DNA of 64,000 nucleotides. Origin: Vombatus ursinus (Eukaryota > Chordata > Mammalia > Diprotodontia > Vombatidae). Position numbers and translations under genes: made by a program. The stretch is taken from the NCBI RefSeq assembly GCF_900497805.2, contig NW_020954626.1:6703959-6767958 (forward strand), in the 5' to 3' direction. This document shows positions 34,801-45,260 of the stretch, in pieces. The notes under the pieces were generated by a model. That model made no database searches and had not been told where the DNA came from. It saw nothing but the letters and a program-made list of their open reading frames with translations. Each line of letters begins with the position of its first letter. The first letter of the stretch is position 1.

Positions 34801-35479
34801 CACACATCCACATGAGAACAACCTCCCACATTCTCACACACTGGTGTAGAAGGAAACGAATCACGGGAAAACGCACGCTCCAGACTGAACAGAGGTTTCA
34901 TTGCCATCTGCCTGGCAACCTCTCCTACCTCACCTTCATGCCCCTTTGTCTTGCCAACCCACTGTGCCTCACTGCCATTGTCAATCATGCCTCCCACAGC
35001 TCCTTGACATGGTTCACTGGCCCTGCTGCTCCACTCCTTCTCCCATATAATCCAATGAATTAAATTGCTTATTATAATTACGCTCTCCCTCCCAAGCTGC
35101 TGCTGCTGCTCAATGACTCTCTGCAGCAATGCTGCTGTTAGACGTTCAAGTGTTCCCCTGGTGCCGCTGTCATTTGGTTCCACTGAAACTTCTTCAGGAA
35201 AGAGTCATCCTCAGGGCTAGTCAACACATCATCAGCCTCCTAGATTTCCTGGACGGTGCCCCAAAAGGGCTGCTCAGGAACCTGTAAGACTTCCAAGCCA
35301 TGTTTCCAAACAAGTCCCAAGTTCTTACTCTTATTTGAGTTAGTGAGACTGAATTCCATTCGCCTCTTTCCTGTCTCATAGGGTACAGACAAGGTGTGTC
35401 CTTCCTCACCACCCTTTATGCCTGATACTGTCTTTCTGAGAATTGTAATAAACACACCCCTTCTAATTTACCCTTTCCA
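34801..35479. other. unassigned, non-repetitive
   Basis: No named repeat. It holds a minus-strand open frame (34767-35183) that starts with GTG and partly overlaps the SINE to the left, a short (CTG)n run near 35098-35109, and an AATAAA on plus at about 35448. I cannot tell whether it is a fragment of a pseudogene or chance. Confidence 0.35.
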
Positions 35480-35649
35480 TTTTTTTTTTGGCAGTTTTTT
35501 TTTTCTCTTTAGGCAATTGGGATTAAGTGACTTGCCCAGGGTCACACAGCTAGTAAGTGTCAAGTGTTTGGTCTGAGGCAGGATTTGAACTCAGGTCCTC
35601 CTGACTTCAGGGCCAGTGCTCTATCCATTGCGCCACCTAGCTGCCCCTC
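35480..35649 (-). mobile_element. WSINE1-like short SINE
   Basis: An exact 9-bp target duplication ccctttcca at 35471-35479 and 35650-35658. Confidence 0.93.
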
Positions 35650-35699
35650 CCCTTTCCACTCTTGACATGCTTCCTTGTAACCTTTGCCCAGCCATATAA

Positions 35700-35970
35700 G
35701 TTATCTCAAAAACCAAAATACACTGGAAAGAGTTCTAGCTCTAAAGTCTGAGAATCTGGGTTCAAGTCTAGATTCTGCCGACTTAAATAACAAATTTCAC
35801 AGGCATTCCAGTACTAAGTAAATGGTGTAGTGGTAGTGGTTATTTTGTGACCCAGGGCAAGTCACTTATATTTTCTAGGTACTGGTTACCTCACCTACCA
35901 TATGTAAATAGGAGTAGCTGGATGATCTGACCATCTATAGGGAATATATACACCTCTTCTATTTGGACTC
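35700..35970 (+). mobile_element. CORE-SINE, diverged
   Basis: Pattern 'ctggaaagagttctagctct ... ttttgtgacccagggcaagt'. The middle is disturbed by an extra stretch around 35790-35845. Confidence 0.65.
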
Positions 35971-36080
35971 TGCCAAAAATATCACCTATGATGGTGATGA
36001 CCACCTTTGGTGAACATATGCTCCTGAATCAAATCCGGGTTTGAAGCCTTTGCCAATTTCCAAGGTGTAAACACTCACTA

Positions 36081-36310
36081 GAGCAGCTAGGTGGCGCAGT
36101 GGATACAGAGCTAGGCCTGGAGGCAGGAAGACTCATCTTCCTGAGTTCAAATCTGCCCTCAGACACTTGCTAGCTGTGTGACCCCGGGCAAGTCACTTCA
36201 TCCTGTTTACCTCAGTTTCCTCATCTGTAAAATGAGCTGGAGGAAAAAAATGACAAACCACTCCAGTATCTTTGCCAAGAAAACCCCAAATGGGGTCATA
36301 ACTGAACAAC
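36081..36310 (+). mobile_element. Mar1-like SINE
   Basis: Head gagcagctaggtggcgcagt. The RTE-like tail is shortened to tcataactgaacaac. Confidence 0.9.
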
Positions 36311-36474
36311 AAAGTAGTAGTAGTGGTAATTTTATTTATTTCCTAGGGTACATCTACTTCTGAGGAACTGCACAATTAACTGGACATACAATGCAGAAAC
36401 CACTCATTCTCCTTTTCTTTCTACCATTACATCAAATTACAATAAAACATTTTGGCAGGGTGGGAGAAGCACTG

Positions 36475-36520
36475 TAAAATACATACATACATATGTACAT
36501 ACATACATATGTATGTATAT
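36475..36520. repeat. (ACAT)n/(GTAT)n microsatellite
   Basis: acatacatacatatgtacat and related tetranucleotide steps immediately beside the element that starts at 36521. Confidence 0.9.
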
Positions 36521-36900
36521 AGTTGTTTGTCCTTCATTCTCAAAGAGGAATGACTTCAGGAAGGAAATGTCATGACCTGCAAGTGAATTGGATTAAGTGA
36601 GGGAGGGTCACCAGCCTCACTCTCTCCTCCAGGGCCAGCCAGGTCCAGTGTCAAGATATAGATTATAACAGAAGATAGCCTCGGATGCAGTGGGAGACCT
36701 TGGCCTTTTTAAGTTAAAGTCTTTCCCAGGTCTTAGTCTCTCTGAGGCTTGATTAAGGCAAGAAAAGAAATGATGCAAAAAATGGCCTCTTTTACCCAGT
36801 CAAAAAATAAAAATCAGTCTGGGAAGGGACCCCCTCAGTGTTTCTGGCCAAAACAGAAACAATTGCCATTTACACTCACTTTGAGTCACTGAAATTCAAA
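36521..36900 (-). mobile_element. RTE-clade LINE 3' UTR or partner SINE
   Basis: Read on minus it ends in cctctttgagaatgaaggac then aaacaac, the same terminal block as the LINE at 32.5-33.06 kb. The body (ctggccctggaggagagagt ... ccaaggtctcccactgcatc) is not present in that copy, so it is either another RTE subfamily or a SINE using the RTE tail. Confidence 0.6.
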
Positions 36901-36904
36901 CAAT

Positions 36905-36926
36905 GATTGGGGGGGCAGGGGTGTGT

Positions 36927-36970
<44 letters not shown>

Positions 36971-36976
36971 ATATAT
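36905..36976. repeat. (TG)n microsatellite
   Basis: Long nearly pure (TG) run after a G-rich lead. Confidence 0.95.
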
Positions 36977-37795
36977 CCTTTCAGCAATCAGTGGTAAAAT
37001 TTATGAGTAGAAAAGAAAGTTACCCCAAACTTAGTTCACTGTGATGACTCAAGCAGTATCAATTTTCCCTTTTTTCTCTTGTCCTTAACACCTGCTTGTA
37101 GCCAAACTATATTGAACTGGATGGCATTTAAGAAGAAATATTTTACAAGCTGCTCTATTGAATTGTATTCTTTTCTGTAAAAATGTGCATTTTTAAAAAA
37201 TGTTTTCCTGATGGTAATTTGGGGGGGGGGGCGTATCTATCACTACCCTCTAATTGACAGTCTCCCTTCTAAATCTTGTCCAGCAAAACAAATCAACCCT
37301 TTAGCCATATCTGAGAATGCATATCTTATTACGGAACTCTAGAGGTAGGAGAGGTAGTTTTCATTATTAGTCTTTTGCAGTTACTGTTGTTTCTTGCTTT
37401 GATCAGAGTGCTAAACTGATGCAAAATGAAATGAGTCAAATCAACAATTATTTATTAAGGCTTTGGCCAGGTACCGTGGTAAGCAGATCTAGGAGAACAA
37501 TGATACCATGACAACAATAATATGAAGAAAAACAACTTTGAAATATCTATAAAAAATTAAGAACAATGTTTTTTAATAGAATTTGCCTTACCAATGCTCT
37601 TAATCTAATAAGAGAACTAGCAGAAGAGACCAAAGTCACGTGGGAACAGGATGTAGTATCTATTGTTCCTATCATTCTGTCTGCTACTGGATTTGTCCTG
37701 CAAATGCTTTTAGTAAGTCTACAAAAAAAATGCATGTTTATCCTGACCCTTCTCCTCAATTACAAAAAGCTGTTGTTTTATCTTATTGTACAATA
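36977..37795. other. largely unassigned
   Basis: Possible L2/L1 tail traces near 37440-37520 (caattatttattaaggcttt). Opposing short frames at 37547-37828 have no known domain. Confidence 0.35.
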
Positions 37796-37888
37796 CAAAG
37801 TGTCCCAAACGTCTTGATGCAGTTTTAAGCTTTAATGATTTATTATTTTTTATTTAATTGCTTACAACTGCACTAACACTTTTGGGGC
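37796..37888. mobile_element. mariner-type MITE (about 93 bp palindrome)
   Basis: The left arm caaagtgtcccaaacgtctt ... gcagttttaag pairs with the right arm cttacaactgcactaacact then tttggggca as an imperfect inverted repeat around an AT-rich centre. A TA precedes the left end, as for Tc1/mariner targets. Confidence 0.7.
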
Positions 37889-38150
37889 AAGACAGAGAAA
37901 GAGAGGCAGCAACCCAGCTGAACTCTCCCAACATTCCCCTCCAAACAACATTATAATAAATCCTCAAATCAAATTTTGGAGTGGCAGAGCCAACAAAAGG
38001 CCAGCATGAGACATTTTTCCAGCCTAAGTCAATGTGGGGAGGTCAGCAAGAAAGGTCTGTGACATCAGGACTGGCCTAGAGACCATACAGCAGCTGCACC
38101 AGCAGCAGGCTATGGAGGTGGCTGTGACAGTGGCAGCAATATTTTCAGAA

Positions 38151-38291
38151 GGGGCAGCTAGGTGGCACAGTGGATAGAGCACTGGCCCTGGAGTCAGGAC
38201 GACGCAAGTTCAAATCCGGTCTCAGACACTTGACACTTACTAGCTGTGTGACCTTGGGGAAGTCATTTAACCCCACTGTCTTAGCAAAAAG
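38151..38291 (+). mobile_element. WSINE1-like short SINE in L1 5' UTR
   Basis: Complete SINE from ggggcagctaggtggcacag to ccccactgtcttagcaaaaa, then a (TA)n that may have grown from its tail. Confidence 0.92.
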
Positions 38292-38292
38292 A

Positions 38293-38324
<32 letters not shown>

Positions 38325-38352
38325 CATATATATAATATATATATGTATATGC
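38293..38352. repeat. (TA)n microsatellite
   Basis: Runs of (TA) broken by ttatatataca; it sits exactly at the SINE tail. Confidence 0.95.
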
Positions 38353-40145
38353 ATACACATTCAGGAGCTCTCAGCCAAGAGATGGTAAGGGGGATCAAAC
38401 AATTAGTCAAAAAAGAGATTACGGGGACCCTTTGCTGGTACTGAGTGCAGCTGGCATTGATTGACAACTCTACTGCCCATACTCAGTTCCAGGGAGAAGT
38501 GTTTGTGATTGTTCACAAGGGAGTAGCGGACCTGGTCATGGTCCTAGGACCAAGAGGAGCACTAGTACTTGTGACTGTAGGGAAGCAGGGGCCCTTCCTG
38601 GGTAAATACCAGAGCTCAGACCAAGAGAGCAGTGAGCACCCCAGATCACACCACCGTGGAAGAACCAAAAATTTATAGTCTCCAAGAACTACCTCTGAAA
38701 ACAGCAGCATGAAAAAGCCTGAAGTTTGGGATAGTGCCTCCCTACCCCCAGGTGAGCAGAGCCTAGCTTTAACATAAAGTTCAAAGGTAAGAAATAGGCG
38801 GGAAAAATGAGCAATCAGCAAAAAAAAAAAATGGAACTAGACCATAAAAAGCTTCTATGGGTGGCAAGGAAATCCAAGACTCAAAATCAGAAGAAAATGG
38901 CAATGTGAAAACAGCTACAAGTAAAGCCAGAAAGAAAAATGCTAATTGGCCACATGACCAACAAGAATTCCTGGAAGCATTAAGAAAGCAATAGGCGTGG
39001 TAGAGGAAAAAACAGGAAAAGAAATGAGAGTGATACAAAAAAATTATGAAAAGAGAATTAACAGCTTAATAAAAGAGGCACAAAAAAATACTGAAGAAAA
39101 TAACACCTTAAAAAGATAATTGGCCTAAAAGAGGCCTCATAGTAAAAGAACTCCTTAAAAAGCAGAATTGGCCAAGGAGAAAAAGAGGTACAAATGCTCA
39201 CTGAGGAAAATAATTCCTTAAAAATTAAAATTGGGCAAACAGAAGTTAATGATTCCATGAGACATCAAGAAACAATAAAATAAATTCAAAAGACTGAAAA
39301 AAATAGAAGAAAATGTGAAATAGCTCATTGGAAAAACAACTGACCTGGAAAATAGATCAAGGAGAAATAATTTGTGAATTATTGGACTACCTGAAAACCA
39401 TGATCCAAGAAAGAGTCCAGATATAATATTTCAAGAAATAATTAAGGAAAACTACCCAGATATCTTAAATTGGGGGGAGGGGTAAAATAGTAATTGGAAA
39501 GAATCCACTAATCGCTCCTGAAAGATATTGCAAAATAAAAACTCCCAGGAATATTATAGCCAAATTGCAAAAGTCCCAGATGGAGGAAAAAACATTGCAA
39601 GCAGCCAAAAAGAAATAATTAAAATATCATGGAGCCACAGTCATGATCACACAAGATTTAGCAGTTTTAATGTTAAAGAGGTAAAGAGCTTGGAATATGA
39701 TATGCTGGGAGACATTGGAAAAGACCAGAGCCAAATAGAAAATTTGACACTCAAACAGAAGATTCAAAAGAAGCATAAAAAAGTAAACATAAAAGAGAAA
39801 TCATAAGGGGTTCAATAAGGTTAAACTATTTACATTATTATATGGGAAGATGATATATGTAACTCCTAAGATCTTTATCATTATTAGAGTAGTTAGAAGG
39901 AGTTTACATAGACAGAGGGCATGGACGGGAGTTGATTATGTTGGGATGATCTCAAAAAAAAAATGAAGGGGTGAAAAAGAGGGATGTACTGGGAGAAGGG
40001 GGAAGGGAGAGGTAGAATGGGGAAACTTTACTCACATAAAAGAGGCACACAATAAAGAGCTTATACAGGAGGGGGAAATGGGGAGAGTGGCAGGCAATGC
40101 TTGGACCTCACTCTAATCAGAATTGGTTCAAAGAGAGATGAACAT

Positions 40146-40152
40146 GTATGTG

Positions 40153-40192
<40 letters not shown>

Positions 40193-40231
40193 TGTGTGTG
40201 TATACATACACACACACACACACACACACAC
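40146..40231. repeat. (TG)n-(CA)n inverted microsatellite
   Basis: About 20 TG units (40161-40200) turn at tatacataca into about 14 CA units (to 40231), forming a self-complementary hairpin. It lies in the L1 inter-ORF region. Confidence 0.95.
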
Positions 40232-41077
40232 TCAGCTGGGTATAGACATCTATCTTACCCAATAGGGAAATAGGAGGGGAAGAGAATAAGAGAAAAGGAG
40301 AGGGGGAGAATAGTGATAGGGCAGATTAAGGAAGACAGTGGTCAGAAGCAAAGCAAACTTTTGAGAAAGGATAAGATAAAGAGAAAGAAGGATAAACTTT
40401 AGAAAATGGGATGAAGGGAAATGCACAGTTAGTAATCATAACTGTGAATGTGAATGGGATGAGTTCACCAATAAAATGTAAGAAGATATCAGACTGGATT
40501 AGAAACCATAATCAAACAATATGTTGTTTACAAGAGACACACTTGAAAGAGGATACACACAGAGTTAAAATAAAGGACTGGAGCAGAATCTAAGATGCTT
40601 CAGCTGAATAAAAAAGGCAGGCATAGCAATCATGATCTCAGACAAAGTAAAAGCAAAAATAGACCTAATTAAAAGAGATAATCAGGGAAACTACATTTTG
40701 CTAAAAGGTAAGATAGACAATGAAGTAATATAAAAAATTTTTACAGCAAGTTTCTTTGATGAAGACTTCATTTCTCAAATATATACTGAATATAGTACTG
40801 AGTCAAATTTATAAAAATAAAAGCCATACCCCAATTGATAAATGGTCAAGGGATATGAACAGGCAATTTTCAGAAGAAGAAGTCAAAGCTATCTATAGTC
40901 ATATAGATGCTCTATATCATTACTGATTGAAGAAATGCAAATAAAGACAACTCTGAGATACCACTTCACACCTATAAGACATGACAAATGCTAGAGGGAA
41001 TGAGGGAAAATTGGTACACTAATGGACTATTGGTGGAGTTGTGAAGTGGTCCAACCATTCTAAAAAACAATTTAGAA

Positions 41078-42158
41078 CAGACCTGCACAACTTGGCAGTA
41101 GGTAGTGGCCAAAATTAAAATAGGCTAAACTTCTTTGGGTTTTTAGGTTTTTAGCAGCTCACTTTCCAAGTAAAGGTACAATTAATGATTAAACTATTTC
41201 TCAAAAATACTTTTTTCATCAGCACATAATCCAGAAACTGCCATCAGAAGACACTTTATGAAGTCACCTTCATTCAAAGACTTCCCAACAGCAGCAATTA
41301 AAAAAATCTGAAAACTAACCTTAGTAGCTGCCTCATTTTCTGAGTTTACTTTCTTGAAAAACCATTGTTCCCCATTGAGATTTTTCAATAATTTGGATGC
41401 TTTAATTTGTTTTTCATTGGTGTCCAATTTACTTAAGTCAGGATGTTTTGATTCGAAATGGCGACAAAGATCGTGCTCCTTTGGAATGGCTATTACTTCT
41501 TGGCAAACAAGGCACAATATTTCGTCTCTCATGTAAGTAAACAAGTATCTATTTGTCCACTCTGGATTAAATACTCTATGCTCTGCTTTGACCTTCCATT
41601 TCTTTTTACCATCCATTTTACAAAGTCACCCCAAAAACTTTAATGTTAGAACCAAAATTTCCACAGCAACTGTTCACATACAAAGAAATACTGAACTGAG
41701 TGTCTGACCTTGGAGAGAGCACCTGACATTCATGTAACTTGGAGGGCAGCCCCTCAGCGCAGTGAGGGAGGGGAAGAAGCCCTCAAGTTGTTGCCGTTCA
41801 TCACATAGCAGGGGTCAGCTGTGTTAGAGTGGGGCTGCATTCACTTTGTCCCTGTTCAATGCCAGTAACAACTGAAAACACAGTGAAAAGATCCAGCTCT
41901 CACTCTTCTCAGACTAGAGACAGACTGGCGATAGTTGGTTGCCTCCGGTCACGTGACAAACAGGAGCCTGTGCACAGTGGCAACCCACCCACCAAGTTAC
42001 ATGATGGGCACAATAGTGACCAATGGAAGGGGGATTAATCGGGGCATGGACAAAGTACTTATTATATCTTGACTTTCTTTTATACCCTCTACATTTTTCA
42101 TGGGCTATCCAAAATCCAAGCCTTGGCAGGCTGCAAGGCCATATATTGTGCAGCCCTG
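41078..42158 (-). mobile_element. hAT DNA transposon, internally deleted, with BED-finger frame
   Basis: The ends cagacctgcacaac and, inverted, cagggctgcacaat match at 11 of 14 positions. The flanks carry an exact 8-bp duplication atttagaa (41070-41077 and 42159-42166), the hAT hallmark, and L1 sequence resumes seamlessly on both sides. On minus it holds the start of a hAT transposase. Only about 115 bp remain beyond the frame's stop, so the catalytic part is gone. Confidence 0.95.
41194..41616 (-). pseudogene. hAT transposase N-terminus, BED zinc finger (140 codons)
   Basis: The frame runs from ATG at 41616 to a stop at 41194. C35-x2-C38 and H53-x4-H58 form a BED-type zinc finger (LCLVCQEVIAIPKEHDLCRH). 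This is followed by a segment like the N-terminus of Charlie-type hAT transposases and the related domain in GTF2IRD2-like host proteins (SKHPDLSKLDTNEKQIKASK; the FIKCLLMAVSGLCADEKS region). The RNase-H catalytic core and dimerisation region are absent. It remains unbroken through 140 codons, which may be chance or could mean that it is a young or used frame. Not a host gene by context: it lies inside a transposon within an L1. Confidence 0.85.
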
Positions 42159-42712
42159 ATTTAGAACTATGCCCAAAGGGCTATAAAACTGTACATACCC
42201 CTTGCAATACCACCATTAAGTCTATATCCCAAAGAAATCAAAGAAAAAGGAAAAGAACCTATGTGTCCAAAAATATTTATAACAGCTCTTTTTGTGGTGG
42301 CAAAGAATTATAAATTGAGGAGTTGCTCATCAATTGGGAAATGGCTGAACAAGATGCAGCATATCACTGATTGTTGGAGTACCATTGTGCTATAAGCTAT
42401 CACAAGGGGAACAGTTTCAGAAAAACATGGAAAGATCTATATGAACTGATGTAAAGTGAAGTGAGCAGAACCAGAAGGTCATTGTACATGGTAACAGCAA
42501 TATTATAATGATGATCAACTGTGAAAGACTTAGCTGCTCTGATCAATACAATGACCTAAGACAATTCCAAAGGACTCATGTTGGAAAAAATGTTATCCAC
42601 CTCCAGAGAGAAAAGTGATGAATTCTGGGCACAAATTGAAGTATAATTTTTCACTTTTTTTTTGCTTTTCTGTGATATAGAAATATGTTTTGCATGATTT
42701 CACATGTATACT

Positions 42713-42850
42713 GTGTGACCCTAAACAAATGATTCAACTTCTCTGTACTCTTAGGTCATTCTCCATGGTTATAAATGACAGAAAAGATGCATACCTGCAT
42801 TAGTAGTGACAGTTTCCTTACTAGGAGTTCACTACATCATTGAAATCACA
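42713..42850 (+). mobile_element. CORE-SINE fragment
   Basis: It starts abruptly at ctgtgtgaccctaaacaaat, joined to the L1 end, and fades after about 42800. Confidence 0.55.
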
Positions 42851-44029
42851 GGTCCAGTCCCTATGTATATTATGCAATCTATATTTCTCAAGATGTTTTT
42901 ATTTCCTACCTGTCCCTGATCAGCATCTGTTGTTTGCAGGTGGAATGGGAAAAAGATTAGGAAGGGTATGAGATAGAACTTCAAAAGACTAGACTTTCTA
43001 TCCTATCTATCCTGACCGTCAGAATCAGAAGGCACAGAATTCCTTTGTTGTAAACTCTGCCCACCTCCCCCATTTGTGCCACTGCCTATGATAAGGTATT
43101 TAATGGAAGATTTGAATTGCAACCTTCCTGACTCAGGACTTGTGTAGTAGAGGAAAAATAACAAGCTTAAGCCAGGTTCTGGTCTAAGCACACACTGTTT
43201 TTGCTACAAAAGTCATCATCATTAGCTAGTCACAAGCATGGTATGGCTTCCCACATGGAGAGTAAATGTAAGAGAGAATACAACAGTCCCTAGAAATATT
43301 AAATTTTCTTTCCACATTCTGGCAAAAACCATTCATTTGTTCATGAAGGACTGGAAAATGATTCATTAAATATGATAGTTCCTTCCTCACATAATAATTA
43401 AGGTTCATCTCTTCTAAATTAGTAGTGTTTCCTATCTCAAAAATAGAAAAAAAATACTAATCTTTCTACTAATTGGATGAAAAATAACTCTACTATTGGA
43501 GCATGAAGGAAGTTGCTAGCATTCATGTCCTACAAGGGAAGGAAGTTGCTTGAGATAATTGTGTAAGTTGAGCAAGATAATGGAAGGCGATTGCAAATAT
43601 AGACTTAGAAAGCCAAAACCCAATAGAGGGCCCCTGCAGAGCGCAACTGGGATGAGTGTCTCTGGGTTCAGAACCTGATTACTGAATAGTCATATCAAAA
43701 GACAAGACAGACTTCTCTAAGCATACCTCACCAACCCTGCTCTAGGCATTTCACACTAAGCTCTGCTACTCTGAGACTTAACCTTAGTCTCTCAAGAGCC
43801 AGCTTATATCTCCACAAAGTCTTCTGGCATCTAGGCTAGAGATAGGGCACATACCTATTGTGTGAAGACCATGGTCAACAATAGGTCATCTTTTGCATAA
43901 ACGCTTCCAAGGAAAGCAGGTGGCTAGCTGAGGTTTACTTTAACCATATGAGTCACACGAGTTACAAACCCAAGGACAGCCACTTTAAGCCTTATTTTGA
44001 TTGAAAACTATAAATACAGGTGGGTGGAA
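42851..44029. other. no recognised feature
   Basis: About 1.2 kb without a named repeat or convincing gene. Confidence 0.4.
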
Positions 44030-44205
44030 AGAATCACAGAATATCAGAGCTAGAAAGGACTTAAAAGATAACTTAGTCCAAACCCTCTCATTTCGAGGCA
44101 AAAACAAAAGCCCCGGAGAGTTCAATGATTTCTCTCTAGTCAAGGGCAAACACAGGATTCAATTCCCAGATATATAACCCCAAGTTCAGTGTTTTCTCCT
44201 GTATC
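44030..44205 (-). mobile_element. MIR3-like SINE
   Basis: Pattern 'cagaatatcagagctagaaa ... gataacttagtccaaaccct'. Confidence 0.65.
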
Positions 44206-44770
44206 TTCATCAACTCAATTGAGTTGAACAACGATTTGTTAAATGCCTATTATGTTCAAAGCACTGTACTAGGGTCTGGGGATACAAAAAACAAAACCAA
44301 CCATAGCTCTTGCTCTTATGGAGATTGTAGTATAATGGGGAATAGTAGGAATAGGGACCTTACCGATGCAGATCAGCATCTTCTCTACAATTTATAGTAC
44401 TATAGAGTTGCCAGTCGGGCTACACATGGCCCCTGGTGTTCACCAAGTGCCACTGGAACTAGATTAAAATGTAATTGGACAATATTTAACAAAATAAATA
44501 AAAATACAATAAAACATAGATAATATTGTATTTTAAAAGTAAGTCACTATTCAGCCTGTAGGGATCCTTAGGTACAGTTTGGTGGCCCCAGTTTTACTTG
44601 AGTTTGATGCCACTGGCCTAGAATGTTGAGAGATTAAGTGGTTGATTTAGTGTCACCCAGCCAATATGTGTCAGAGGGGGACCTGAACCCAAGTCTTTCT
44701 GATTCTCAGACTATCTCTCTATCCAGTACACCATGCTGCCCGGCATTGTACCTATACACAAATAGATATG
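44206..44770 (-). mobile_element. L2-tail repeat and SINE, split by a hAT MITE
   Basis: 44210-44345 is an L2-type tail (attatgttcaaagcactgta). 44350-44412 and 44616-44770 are halves of a SINE whose intact copy is at 49660-49820 (gatgcagatcagcatcttct ... ccagccaatatgtgtcagag). Confidence 0.65.
44413..44615 (-). mobile_element. hAT-type MITE
   Basis: The right terminus, inverted, is cagtggcatcaaactcaagt. The internal blocks ctgtacctaaggatcccta and ttacattttaatcta (on minus) match the copy at 56.74 kb. Confidence 0.75.
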
Positions 44771-44790
44771 ATATGAGATACAACATAATA

Positions 44791-45050
44791 GGGCAGCTAA
44801 GTGGCACCACAGTGCAAAGTGCATCAGGTCTGGAGTCAGAAAGATTCATCTTCATAAGTTCAAATCTGGTCTCAGACACTTACTGGCTGTGTGACCCTGA
44901 GCAAGTCACTTAACCCTGTTTGCCTCAGTTTCCTCATCTGTAAAATGAGCTGGAGAAGGAAATGGAAAACCACTACCAATATCTTTGCCAAGAAAATCCC
45001 AAATAGGGTCAGAAAGAATTGGACACAACTGAATCAAATTAATAATAACA
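44791..45050 (+). mobile_element. Mar1-like SINE
   Basis: Head gggcagctaagtggcaccac, tail attggacacaactgaatcaa. Confidence 0.9.
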
Positions 45051-45260
45051 AAAGCCTCGCTTTCCTAATTTGTAAAATGGAGATAATAATAGCCTCCATC
45101 TCACAGGGTTTGCTATAATGTTCAAAAGGGATAATCTATGTCAAGGCCTTTGCAAACCTTAAAGCCGTATATAAATGCTAGATATTATTACTATGAAAAT
45201 AAAACTGGATTAGATGATCTATAAACTCCCTTACAACTTTAGATACTATGATCCTAAGAA
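45051..45260 (+). mobile_element. CORE-SINE 3' half
   Basis: Pattern 'tcctaatttgtaaaatggag ... caaaccttaaagccgtatat', directly behind the Mar1-like SINE, suggesting the SINE landed in it. Confidence 0.75.

Larger units (their letters stand above)
37890..42712 (+). mobile_element. L1 LINE with 5' UTR, ORF1, start of ORF2 and 3' end; most of ORF2 deleted
   Basis: The 5' UTR spans about 37890-38820 (split by a SINE). ORF1 remains lie at about 38840-39800, including TDLENRSRRNNL, stop, IIGLPENH near 39338-39400. ORF2 begins near 40411: the peptide IITVNVNGMSSPIK and the motif CLQETHL carry the N and E of an L1 endonuclease. After about 40740 it jumps to L1 sequence near the 3' end (ccaattgataaatggtcaag at about 40830), so reverse transcriptase is absent. 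The 3' section runs to gaaatatgttttgcatgatt. A hAT element splits it at 41078-42158. Confidence 0.88.

Noticed and set aside
34767-35183. 138-codon minus-strand frame (EPNDSGTRGTLERLTAALLQ...) as a gene
   Set aside because: It begins with GTG rather than ATG, its right part overlaps nothing known, its C-terminal end runs into a CORE-SINE, and no family is recognisable.
39528-39806. 92-codon lysine-rich frame as a gene
   Set aside because: It lies in L1 ORF1 remains; a different frame of the same stretch fits the ORF1 C-terminal region better.
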